DNA from: JANNOG01 sp050329415
GTDB taxonomy: Bacteria; Actinomycetota; Actinomycetes; Actinomycetales; JBBAYJ01
NCBI GenBank assembly: GCA_050329415.1
Contig: JBHJOS010000110.1
Location: 1-39,677, forward strand
Direction of reading: 5' to 3'
Length of the DNA: 39,677 nucleotides
Positions 32,039 to 39,230 of the stretch are shown piece by piece; within the stretch, counting starts at the first letter, position 1; each line of letters starts with the position of its first letter. The translations under genes were made by a program, and so were the position numbers. The notes beneath the pieces were generated by a model. The model was not told the DNA's origin. It saw nothing but the letters and a program-made list of their open reading frames with translations, and ran no database searches.

Positions 32039-32629
32039 ATGACGGTGCTCATCGACAGGGCACGTCTGCCGCAGACCCGCGGCCGCTTCACCGCCGCCGT
32101 GGTGAGTCCCAACCCGCACCTGCGCGAGACCCTCGCCCGCACCCTGCGCGCCCTGGGCGCCGCGGAGGTGGAGGGCATGTCGCACGCCGCCCAGGCCCGT
32201 CGCCTCGGGCGCGGACGGCCGGGGTCCGTGGTCGTGGCCGAGGCGCAGCTTCCGGACGGCTCCGGCATCGGGGTGGTGCAGGAGCTGCGCGCGCTCGGTT
32301 GGACCCGCTCGGTGGTGCTGTCGACGAGCGCGGACCCGTTCGCGGTGCGGGGGGCCGTCACCGCCGGGGTCCGCTGCTACATCGTCACGTCGCGGGCCGC
32401 CGCCGCGCAGGACCCGCAGGCCCGGGCCACGCTCGACCAGCTCTCCGCCCGCGAGGTCGAGGTGCTCCAGCTGGTCGCCGACGGCTGCTCCAACAAGGAC
32501 GTCGGCGCGGCACTGGGGCTGTCCGCACTCACCGTCAAGAGTCACCTCGCCCGCATCGCGCGCAAGCTCGGCACCGGCGACCGGGCCGAGATGGTGGCGA
32601 TGGCCCTGCGCGGCGAACTGATCCGTTGA
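32039..32629 (+). CDS. LuxR-type regulator with degenerate receiver domain
   Basis: This 196-residue protein has a receiver-like N-terminal domain and a LuxR helix-turn-helix at about residues 135-195 (LSAREVEVLQLVADGCSNKDVGAALGLSALTVKSHLARI in sections). The expected phospho-acceptor Asp is Glu68 (VVVAEAQLP), the N-terminal acidic pair is replaced (AVVSPNPH), and the conserved Lys before the last helix is a Val (CYIVTS). It therefore should not be phosphorylated, and the Glu may mimic the active state. GGGAGG precedes the ATG at 32039. Similar orphan regulators lie near rnd in related genomes, as I recall. No kinase gene is adjacent. Confidence 0.82.
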   Translation: MTVLIDRARLPQTRGRFTAAVVSPNPHLRETLARTLRALGAAEVEGMSHAAQARRLGRGRPGSVVVAEAQLPDGSGIGVVQELRALGWTRSVVLSTSADPFAVRGAVTAGVRCYIVTSRAAAAQDPQARATLDQLSAREVEVLQLVADGCSNKDVGAALGLSALTVKSHLARIARKLGTGDRAEMVAMALRGELIR

Positions 32630-32651
32630 CCCCCCGCGGCCTGGAGAGGCT

Positions 32652-32663
32652 TACCCTCAGCAG
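32652..32663 (+). promoter_or_regulatory. Putative leaderless -10 element of rnd
   Basis: TACCCT at 32652-32657 is followed by six bases and the GTG at 32664. Confidence 0.45.
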
Positions 32664-33890
32664 GTGACGGGCGGGCGAACGGAGATCGATCCGGGCCCGT
32701 TGCCCCTCCTCACCCGGCCGAGCGGAGGCGACCCTCGCGTCGTCGACACCCAGGAGGTGCTCGACGCCGCACTGGCCGGACTCGCCCGGGCGGACGGCCC
32801 GATCGCGGTCGACGCCGAGCGCGCGTCCGGGTACCGGTACGGCAATCAGGCATACCTGGTCCAGCTCCGCCGCGGCGACCTGGCGCCGATCCTCGTCGAC
32901 CCGGTCGCCGGGCTCGACCTCGGTGGGTTGCGGGCGGTGCTCAGCGGTCCGGAGTGGGTGCTCCACGCCGCCTCCCAGGACCTGCCCTGCCTGGCCGAGC
33001 TCGACCTGCGGCCGGCAAGGCTGTTCGACACCGAGCTGGGGGGCCGCCTCGCGGGGCTGCCCCGGGTCGGGCTGGCGGCCATGACCGAGCAGCTGCTCGG
33101 GGTGCGACTGGCGAAGGAGCACTCGGCCGCCGACTGGTCGACCCGGCCGCTGCCGGAACCCTGGCTGCGGTACGCGGCGCTCGACGTCGAGCTGCTGGTG
33201 GACCTGCGGGACGCCCTCGCGGGCCTGCTGGACACCCAGGGAAAGCTCGAGTGGGCCGCCGAGGAGTTCGCCGCGGTCGCCACCGCCCCGCCCCCGGCGC
33301 CCCGCGCCGAGCCGTGGCGCCGGCTGGGCGGCCTGCACTCCCTGCGGGACCGGCGGTCGCTGGCCGCGGCGCGGTCGCTGTGGCAGGCCCGCGACGCGAT
33401 GGCGCGCCGCCGCGACCTCGCCCCCGGGCGCATCCTGCCCGACACCGCGATCGTCGACGCCGCGTCCCGGATGCCCCGCACGGCGGCCGAGCTCTCGTCG
33501 CTGCGGGTGTTCTCGGGACCGGCCAACCGGAGGCTGGCGACGACGTGGCTCGCCGCCCTCGACGAGGCGCGCCGCCTGCCCGAGGCCGATCTCCCGTCGC
33601 CGTCGGCACCGGCAGAGGGGCCTCCGCCGCCCCGGTCGTGGCCCGACCGCGACCCCGAGGCCGCCGGACGGCTGGCCCGGGTGCGCCCTGCCCTGGCGGA
33701 CCTCGCCGCGCACCACGGCCTGCCGGTCGAGAACCTCCTGACGCCTGACGTCGCGCGGCGACTCGCCTGGCGCCCGCCGGAGTCCGTGACGCCCGAGACG
33801 GTCGCCCGCTTCCTCACCGACCACGGCGCCCGGCCGTGGCAGGTGCGAGTGACGGCGGCCCCGCTGACCGGTGCCCTCGCGGGGGCTTGA
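32664..33890 (+). CDS. rnd: Ribonuclease D
   Basis: This 408-residue 3'-5' exoribonuclease acts in tRNA and stable-RNA maturation. The DEDDy catalytic set is present: Asp50 and Glu52 in VDAERASG, the Asp in HAASQDLPCL, and YAALDVELL. A single HRDC domain follows at about residues 220-300 (RDRRSLAAARSLWQARDAMARRRDL in sections). A second, HRDC-like C-terminal region follows. Actinobacterial RNase D is normally about 400-440 residues. The GTG at 32664 is supported by the leaderless -10. Syntenic with Rv2681. Confidence 0.92.
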   Translation: MTGGRTEIDPGPLPLLTRPSGGDPRVVDTQEVLDAALAGLARADGPIAVDAERASGYRYGNQAYLVQLRRGDLAPILVDPVAGLDLGGLRAVLSGPEWVLHAASQDLPCLAELDLRPARLFDTELGGRLAGLPRVGLAAMTEQLLGVRLAKEHSAADWSTRPLPEPWLRYAALDVELLVDLRDALAGLLDTQGKLEWAAEEFAAVATAPPPAPRAEPWRRLGGLHSLRDRRSLAAARSLWQARDAMARRRDLAPGRILPDTAIVDAASRMPRTAAELSSLRVFSGPANRRLATTWLAALDEARRLPEADLPSPSAPAEGPPPPRSWPDRDPEAAGRLARVRPALADLAAHHGLPVENLLTPDVARRLAWRPPESVTPETVARFLTDHGARPWQVRVTAAPLTGALAGA

Positions 33891-33914
33891 GCCGAGGTTA
33901 CTGGCGGGTAATAT
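33887..33914 (+). promoter_or_regulatory. fadAB promoter with overlapping operator-like inverted repeat
   Basis: A -35 TTGAGC (33887-33892, over the rnd stop) and a -10 TAATAT (33909-33914) are 16 bases apart. The palindrome-like TTACTGGCGGGTAA (33898-33911; TTAC and GTAA as arms) covers the spacer and part of the -10. A repressor there would block the polymerase. Similar motifs precede lipid catabolism genes in actinobacteria, as I recall. Confidence 0.55.
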
Positions 33915-33987
33915 GGTCCTGCCGCAGGCCGGCGGGCGCGCCGACGCGCCGGCCGTGACCCGACCTCACCGCCGATCTGGAGGTCCC

Positions 33988-35229
33988 ATGCCAGGCCAGC
34001 TCCGCGACGTCGTGTTCGTCGACGGCGTGCGCACGCCGTTCGGCCGCGCCGGCGAGAAGGGCATGTACGCCCAGACCCGCGCCGACGACCTCGTCGTCCG
34101 CTGCATCCGCGCGCTCCTCGACCGCAATCCCGGACTTCCGCCCGAGCGCGTCGACGAGGTCGCGATCGCCGCCACCACGCAGACCGGCGACCAGGGACTG
34201 ACGATCGGCCGGACCGCCGCGATCCTGGCCGGTCTCCCCCCGTCGGTGCCCGGCTTCGCGATCGACCGGATGTGCGCCGGTGCCATGACCGCGGTGACCA
34301 CCACCGCGAGCGGCATCGCGACCGGCAACTACGACGTGGCCGTCGCCGGCGGCGTCGAGCACATGGGCCACCACCCCATGGGCCAGGGCACCGATCCCAA
34401 CCCGCGGTTCGTCGCCGAGAAGCTCGTCGACCCCGCAGCCCTCGTCATGGGCCAGACCGCCGAGAACCTCCACGACCGGTTCCCGCACCTGTCCAAGCAG
34501 CGGGCCGACGCCTTCGCCGCGGCCAGCCAGCACAAGCTCGCCGCCGCGTACCAGACCGGCAAGATCCAGGACCACCTCGTCACGGTCGCCACCCGGCACG
34601 CCGAGCGGGGCTGGGGCCTGGCCACCGCGGACGAGCCGCCGCGACCCGACACCACGGTCGAGGGGCTCGCCACGCTTCGGACGCCGTTCCGGTCGCACGG
34701 CCGGGTCACCGCGGGCAACGCCGCCGGGCTCAACGACGGCGCGACCGCGTGCCTGCTCGCCGAAGCCGGAGTCGCCGCCGAGCTCGGCCTGACACCGCGG
34801 ATGCGCCTGGTGGGCTACGCCTTCGCCGGCGTGGACCCCGAGGTCATGGGGGTGGGCCCGGTCCCGGCCACCGAGAAGCTGCTCGGCCGGGTCGGCGTCG
34901 GCATCGAGGAGATCGGCCTGTTCGAGATCAACGAGGCGTTCGCCGTCCAGGTGCTCGCGTTCCTCGACCACTTCGGCATCGCCGACGACGACCCGCGGGT
35001 CAACCCGTGGGGCGGGGCGATCGCCGTCGGCCACCCGCTGGCGTCGTCGGGCGTGCGCCTCATGACCCAGCTGGCCGCGCAGTTCGCCGAGCGGTCGGAC
35101 GTCCGGTACGGGCTGACCACCATGTGCGTCGGGCTGGGCCAGGGCGGGGCGGTGCTGTGGGAGAACCCGCGGCACGCCGACGCCGAGCCGCTGCCCGGAG
35201 TGCCGGCCCGCGGGGAGGTGGCGGCGTGA
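33988..35229 (+). CDS. fadA: Acetyl-CoA C-acyltransferase (3-ketoacyl-CoA thiolase)
   Basis: This 413-residue thiolase performs the last step of beta-oxidation, splitting 3-ketoacyl-CoA to acetyl-CoA and a shortened acyl-CoA. The nucleophile is Cys96 in DRMCAGAM. His349 (GHPLASSG) and Cys380 (TMCVGLGQGGA) complete the active site. CTGGAGGT gives the ATG at 33988 a strong ribosome-binding site. Its stop overlaps the fadB start (GTGA). This pairing of thiolase and multifunctional enzyme is the bacterial trifunctional complex. Confidence 0.93.
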   Translation: MPGQLRDVVFVDGVRTPFGRAGEKGMYAQTRADDLVVRCIRALLDRNPGLPPERVDEVAIAATTQTGDQGLTIGRTAAILAGLPPSVPGFAIDRMCAGAMTAVTTTASGIATGNYDVAVAGGVEHMGHHPMGQGTDPNPRFVAEKLVDPAALVMGQTAENLHDRFPHLSKQRADAFAAASQHKLAAAYQTGKIQDHLVTVATRHAERGWGLATADEPPRPDTTVEGLATLRTPFRSHGRVTAGNAAGLNDGATACLLAEAGVAAELGLTPRMRLVGYAFAGVDPEVMGVGPVPATEKLLGRVGVGIEEIGLFEINEAFAVQVLAFLDHFGIADDDPRVNPWGGAIAVGHPLASSGVRLMTQLAAQFAERSDVRYGLTTMCVGLGQGGAVLWENPRHADAEPLPGVPARGEVAA

Positions 35230-37370
35230 CCGCGGTCGCCGACACCGGACTGCCGACCCGGGAGCAGATGATCGCCGTCGCCGAGGGCGAGGTGGTGACG
35301 CGCACCTTCACCCAGCGGATCCCGCTGCCCGGCGGGCGCACGCTGGCGCTGCTCACCATCGACAACGGCCACGACCACACGAAGCCGACCACGCTCGGCC
35401 CGGCAGGGCTGTACGGGCTGTCGGACGCCCTGGACGCCCTGCAGCCCGACGTGGAGGCGGGCCGGGTGCACGCGGTCGCCGTCACCGGCAAGCCGTTCGT
35501 CTTCGCCGCCGGAGCGGACCTCAAGTTCGCCAACCGGGTCTCGGACCTGTCGCAGGGGCGGGCCATGGCGCGCCTGGGTCACGACGTCTTCCGCCGGTTC
35601 GGTGAGCTCGGCGTGCCGACGTTCGCCTTCGTCAACGGGGCGGCGCTGGGCGGCGGGCTGGAGCTGCCGCTGCAGTGCACGTACCGGACGCTGTCGACCG
35701 GGGTGACGGCGATCGCCCTGCCCGAGTGCCTGCTCGGCCTGGTGCCGGGCTGGGGCGGGGCGTACCTGCTGCCCCGGCTCATCGGGGCCGAGAACGCGCT
35801 GACCGTCATCGTCCGCAACCCGCTGAGCCAGAACCGGATGCTGCGGGCGGCGCAGGCGATGGAGTACGGCATCGCCGACGCGGCCTTCGAACCGGCGGAC
35901 TTCCTCGAACGGTCGATCGCCTGGGCGGGCCGGGTGCTCGCCGGCGACGTGGTCATCGAGCGGCCGGATCCGACTGCGGACGCCGCGGCGTGGGACGCGG
36001 CGGTGGCATCCGCGCGGGCGTGGGTGGACGAGCGGCTGCACGGTGCCGCCCCGGCGCCGTACCACGCCCTCGACCTCGTGGCCGCGGCCCGCAGCCGCTC
36101 CCGCGACGAGGGCTTCGCCGCCGAGGACGAGATCCTCGCGCGGCTGCTGATCAGCAGCGAGTTCCGGGCCGGGCTCTATGCCTTCGACCTCACCCAGAAG
36201 CGGGCGCGGCGCCCCGCCGGTGCCCCGTCCGCGGACCTCGCACGCCCGGTGACGAAGGTGGGTGTGGTCGGCGCCGGCCTCATGGCCAGTCAGCTGGCGC
36301 TGCTGTTCGCCCGCAACCTCCAGGTCCCGGTCGTCATGAGCGACCTCGACGAGGAGCGGGTGCAGCGGGGTCTCGGCTACGTCCGCGGCGAGGTCGACAA
36401 GCTGCTCGGCAAGGGGCGGGTGTCCCCGGACGCCGCGAACCGGCTCCGGGCCCTCGTCACGGGGACGACCGACCTGGCCGACTTCGCCGACGCCGACCTC
36501 GTCATCGAGGCGGTGTTCGAGGAGATGTCGGTGAAGAAGCAGGTGTTCGCCCAGCTCGAGCGGGTCGTGTCACCGGAGTGCGTCCTCGCGACCAACACCT
36601 CGAGCCTGTCCGTCACCGAGATGTCGGCCGACCTCGCCCACCCCGAGCGGGTCGTCGGGCTCCACTTCTTCAACCCCGTGGCGATCATGCCGCTGCTCGA
36701 GGTGGTCCGCACCCCGCGCACCGACGACGCCACCGCGGCCACCGGATTCGCGGTCGGCAAGCAGCTCAAGAAGTCGTGCGTCGGGGTCGCCGACGCCGCG
36801 GGCTTCGTCGTCAACCGGATCCTCATGCGGTTCATCGGCGACGTCACGGCGTCCCTGGACAGCGGCACCGCGCCCGAGGTGGCGGATGCGTCGCTGGACC
36901 CCCTCGGCCTGCCGATGCGGCCCTTCGTCCTCACCCAGCTGGTCGGGCCGGCGGTCGCGCTGCACGTCGTGGAGACGCTGCACGCCGCCTTCCCGGACCG
37001 GTTCGGAGTGTCGGAGAGCCTGCGCCGGCTCGTCGAGGCGAAGCTGCCGGGGCTGTGGTCGTGGGACGCCCAGGGCAAGCCGTACCTGTCGGAGGAGGTG
37101 GGGGCGCTGCTGCCGGAGGGCACCGGCGAGACCGGGGACGAGATCCGGACCCGCGCGCTGGAGGCGCTGGCGAGGGAGATCCGGCTGATGCTCGACGAGG
37201 GCGTGGTCGCCGAGGCGCAGGACATCGACCTCTGCATGATCATGGGTGCGGGGTGGCCGTTCCACCTGGGCGGCATCATCCCGTACCTGGACCGCGAGGG
37301 CGTGTCCGAGCGGGTGACCGGCCGGCGGTTCCTGCCGGCCGGGGTCGCCGAGCCGGTGCTCGTGGCCTGA
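35226..37370 (+). CDS. fadB: Multifunctional fatty-acid oxidation enzyme (enoyl-CoA hydratase / 3-hydroxyacyl-CoA dehydrogenase)
   Basis: The 714-residue protein hydrates enoyl-CoA and oxidises the product with NAD+. The N-terminal crotonase domain (1-200) has Glu146 and Glu167 (LPECLLGLVPGWGG) as catalytic acids. The dehydrogenase starts with VGVVGAGLMASQLA at about 344 (Gly-rich NAD motif, with Ala in place of the usual Gly after Met). It continues with NTSSLSVTEM and His480 in GLHFFNPV, then two C-terminal dehydrogenase modules. The start overlaps fadA. The FadB-FadA complex acts in the cytoplasm. Confidence 0.93.
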   Translation: MTAVADTGLPTREQMIAVAEGEVVTRTFTQRIPLPGGRTLALLTIDNGHDHTKPTTLGPAGLYGLSDALDALQPDVEAGRVHAVAVTGKPFVFAAGADLKFANRVSDLSQGRAMARLGHDVFRRFGELGVPTFAFVNGAALGGGLELPLQCTYRTLSTGVTAIALPECLLGLVPGWGGAYLLPRLIGAENALTVIVRNPLSQNRMLRAAQAMEYGIADAAFEPADFLERSIAWAGRVLAGDVVIERPDPTADAAAWDAAVASARAWVDERLHGAAPAPYHALDLVAAARSRSRDEGFAAEDEILARLLISSEFRAGLYAFDLTQKRARRPAGAPSADLARPVTKVGVVGAGLMASQLALLFARNLQVPVVMSDLDEERVQRGLGYVRGEVDKLLGKGRVSPDAANRLRALVTGTTDLADFADADLVIEAVFEEMSVKKQVFAQLERVVSPECVLATNTSSLSVTEMSADLAHPERVVGLHFFNPVAIMPLLEVVRTPRTDDATAATGFAVGKQLKKSCVGVADAAGFVVNRILMRFIGDVTASLDSGTAPEVADASLDPLGLPMRPFVLTQLVGPAVALHVVETLHAAFPDRFGVSESLRRLVEAKLPGLWSWDAQGKPYLSEEVGALLPEGTGETGDEIRTRALEALAREIRLMLDEGVVAEAQDIDLCMIMGAGWPFHLGGIIPYLDREGVSERVTGRRFLPAGVAEPVLVA

Positions 37371-37380
37371 CCTGGCCGTG

Positions 37381-37421
37381 CCGGTGGGCTCCCGTCACGT
37401 CCGGTGACGGGAGTCCACCGG
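37381..37421 (+). terminator. Strong hairpin after fadB
   Basis: An 18-bp stem (37381-37398 with 37404-37421), including one G-U pair, closes a five-base loop (GTCCG), 10 bases after the fadB stop. No T-tract follows, but the stability and position point to a terminator. Confidence 0.7.
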
Positions 37422-37436
37422 GAGGCGCCTGGTGTC

Positions 37437-38279
37437 ATGAGACGCTCCCCACCGAGCATGGCCCGCATGGCCGCCGACCTGCGCCGCGCCGTGCTCGCGG
37501 CGGCTGTTATCGACGACCTGCCGGTCACCGTCGACCCGACCGCGGGTGACGCGCCCGACGCCCCGGCCGTCACCGTGACGGACGCGTCCAGCGGCGCGGT
37601 GTCGCGCCTCACGTGGGAGGACGTGGCAGTCACCGTCGGCCCGTGGCGGGCCGAGCCCGCGCACCCCGTCGCCCGGGGGCGGGTGGCGGCGCTGGTTGTG
37701 GCCGCCGGGCTGATCGCGGCCGACGGGCCGCCCGCTCTGGCCCGCGCGGTCCGGGCACACGTGGAGGTCGCCGGTTCCCCGCGCTCGTGCGGGGCGGGCT
37801 GGTCGCTCGACGGCCTAGGAGACGGTCCGCTCGCCGTCGGCTGGGGCCTCGTCACCCCCTCGACAGGCCATCTCACCTGGCCGTTGCCGACCGCTCCCAC
37901 CCTCGCCACGGCGGTGCGGGCCGGCGAGCCCGACCTCGCCGGCGCGACCCGTGAGATCGACCGGCTGGGCACCGCCCTCGCCGAGCGACTGGACCGCGAC
38001 CACCGGGAGGGTCGCGACCTCGTGCTGCGCCCCATGGGCCCCGCGGACGTGCCGACCCTGCTGCTGTCCCGGACGCTGCGGCACTGGCTCGCCGGCCACG
38101 ACGGCACCGGCCTCGGAACCGTCGCGGTCCCCACCCGCCACCGCGGCTGGACCGACCTCCGCCGGATCGACCCGCCCTACGTCGCCGCCGCCCACGCCGC
38201 CACCGACGCCGTCGACGCCGCCTGCCCGGTACCGCTGCTGGTCACCCTGGACGGGGTGTGGGAGGCGCGCCGTACGTGA
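37437..38279 (+). CDS. Conserved hypothetical protein
   Basis: This 280-residue protein is not recognised. It is Ala-rich, with no membrane segment or signal peptide. Residues 10-40 are helical, the middle carries a GxGWSLDGLGDGPLAVGWGL stretch, and the C-terminus ends AAAHAATDAVDAACPVPLLVTLDG. GGGAGG lies about 11 bases before the ATG at 37437; ATGs at 37458 and 37467 are alternatives. The last part of the gene has a partial second copy at 38535-38597. It is followed by a damaged region. Confidence 0.6.
   Translation: MRRSPPSMARMAADLRRAVLAAAVIDDLPVTVDPTAGDAPDAPAVTVTDASSGAVSRLTWEDVAVTVGPWRAEPAHPVARGRVAALVVAAGLIAADGPPALARAVRAHVEVAGSPRSCGAGWSLDGLGDGPLAVGWGLVTPSTGHLTWPLPTAPTLATAVRAGEPDLAGATREIDRLGTALAERLDRDHREGRDLVLRPMGPADVPTLLLSRTLRHWLAGHDGTGLGTVAVPTRHRGWTDLRRIDPPYVAAAHAATDAVDAACPVPLLVTLDGVWEARRT
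38184..38246 (+). repeat. Duplicated segment, copy 1 (in the hypothetical gene's 3' end)
   Basis: This 63-bp stretch encodes AAAHAATDAVDAACPVPLLVT. It matches 38535-38597 at 56 of 63 positions; five of the seven changes are silent. Confidence 0.85.
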
Positions 38280-38302
38280 TCGCGAAGTGCCGTGGGGACG
38301 AC

Positions 38303-38534
38303 TCAGGTTGTCCGGGCGTCGGGCTCGAGGCTGGCGAGGGCGGTCAGGAAGGCGCTGAACTCGGCGGAGGGCCCGAAGGCCACCTGGTCGCGCAACGACG
38401 TGCCGGTGCGGATCAGGGCCGCCTGCCGGCCCTCGGTGTCGCGGATTCCCTCGGCCAGGGTGAGGACCCGGTCGACCTCGTCGGCCGCCACCACGAGCAC
38501 GCCGTCCTCGTCGCCGAACACCACCTCGTCGCGG
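38303..38534 (-). pseudogene. Remnant of an RraA-family protein, C-terminal third
   Basis: On the reverse strand, codons from 38534 down to TGA at 38303 encode a C-terminal RraA/HMG-aldolase-family pattern: EVVFGDEDGVLVVAADEVDRV, then an ERQ-type helix (RDTEGRQAALIR), GTSLRDQVAF and FLTALASL. In intact members this part follows a GVxVxPGDxxxGD strand block and some 120 residues of catalytic core, all absent here. The frame upstream is antisense to the duplicated segment (copy 2), so no N-terminus exists. It is most likely a broken gene. Intact RraA-like proteins bind RNase E or act as 4-hydroxy-4-methyl-2-oxoglutarate aldolase. Confidence 0.6.
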
Positions 38535-38597
38535 GTCGCCGCCCACGCCGCCACCGACGACGTGGACGCCGCGTGCCCGGTGCCACTCCTGGTCACC
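38535..38597 (+). repeat. Duplicated segment, copy 2 (orphan C-terminal fragment)
   Basis: The 63 bases encode VAAHAATDDVDAACPVPLLVT, nearly the C-terminus of the gene at 37437-38279, but with no gene body before it: the RraA remnant abuts it at 38534/38535. The changes fall mostly at third codon positions, so the copy diverged while still coding, before it was broken. Confidence 0.8.
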
Positions 38598-38733
38598 GCC
38601 GAACAGGTGGCGACGCCGCGACCGCCACACCGTTCTGCCGGCGTCGGGCACGCCGGAGTGACACCGGAGAGGATCGCCCCTCGGACTCGGAGCCGCTGAC
38701 GTGAGCCGCACTCGTTCAGCCGCGAAACGGCGT

Positions 38734-38946
38734 CTACGACTCGTAGTAATCGATCGTCTCCAAGAGACCGAGAACTCGTTCCCTGAGTTCTGTAAGAATT
38801 CCCGAATCATCGGACTGGCGATCTCCGAAGTCTCTAGAGTCGTCGAGAAGTGTCAGGAGTGCTCGAGCTTCTCGCCCGGAGAGCGCGAGCGCAATCGGCT
38901 CCTGGCGACGCAGAGCGTCGGTGTCCCAGTCTGGTAGCTCAGCCAT
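38734..38946 (-). CDS. Small hypothetical acidic protein
   Basis: This 70-residue protein starts at the ATG at 38946 (MAELPDWDTDALRRQEPI). It is acidic and helical, rich in Asp, Leu and Arg, and ends LLETIDYYES. No family is recognised. Base composition is lower in G+C than the neighbours. It begins 12 bases after the stop of the small gene at 38959-39114, so the two are probably cotranscribed. Confidence 0.45.
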   Translation of the reverse strand: MAELPDWDTDALRRQEPIALALSGREARALLTLLDDSRDFGDRQSDDSGILTELRERVLGLLETIDYYES

Positions 38947-38958
38947 CACGCTCGACCG

Positions 38959-39114
38959 TCAGTCGTTGAAGCGACAGTTTCGATACGGCACATCGGTGAC
39001 GGACACGCTGGTGACCCCAACCAGCGCCACTGGAACGAGCGCCGCCGGCCACGCCTTGAGGACGGTCGACCCGCGTGAGGTCGAGTTCGAGGAGGAGAGG
39101 AGGTGCTGAGCCAT
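38959..39114 (-). CDS. Small hypothetical protein with one hydrophobic segment
   Basis: This 51-residue protein starts at the ATG at 39114; GGGG about eight bases upstream is a weak ribosome-binding site. A Ser-rich start (HLLSSSNSTSRGST) is followed by a hydrophobic stretch at residues 19-38 (LKAWPAALVPVALVGVTSVS), then a short polar tail (VPYRNCRFND). It could be a membrane peptide or an exported peptide. No family is recognised. The gene is less GC-rich than its neighbours. Confidence 0.4.
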   Translation of the reverse strand: MAQHLLSSSNSTSRGSTVLKAWPAALVPVALVGVTSVSVTDVPYRNCRFND

Positions 39115-39230
39115 GCTGACAACCCCGAAGGACAGGCGAGTGTGCTGTGTGTGTTCGATTGAACCATCAGCGTGACCGAGAACCGACCCTTGACCAGTTG
39201 ATCGTGTCAGACGACGCCCGTGTCGCTGGT

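Noticed and set aside
34272..35225. Long upstream extension of fadB inside fadA
   Set aside because: The upstream codons are a shadow of fadA; the GTG at 35226 overlapping the fadA stop gives the family length.
39115..39230. Small frames between dxs and the 51-residue gene
   Set aside because: Short, without ribosome-binding sites or recognisable sequence; likely the promoter region of the small genes.
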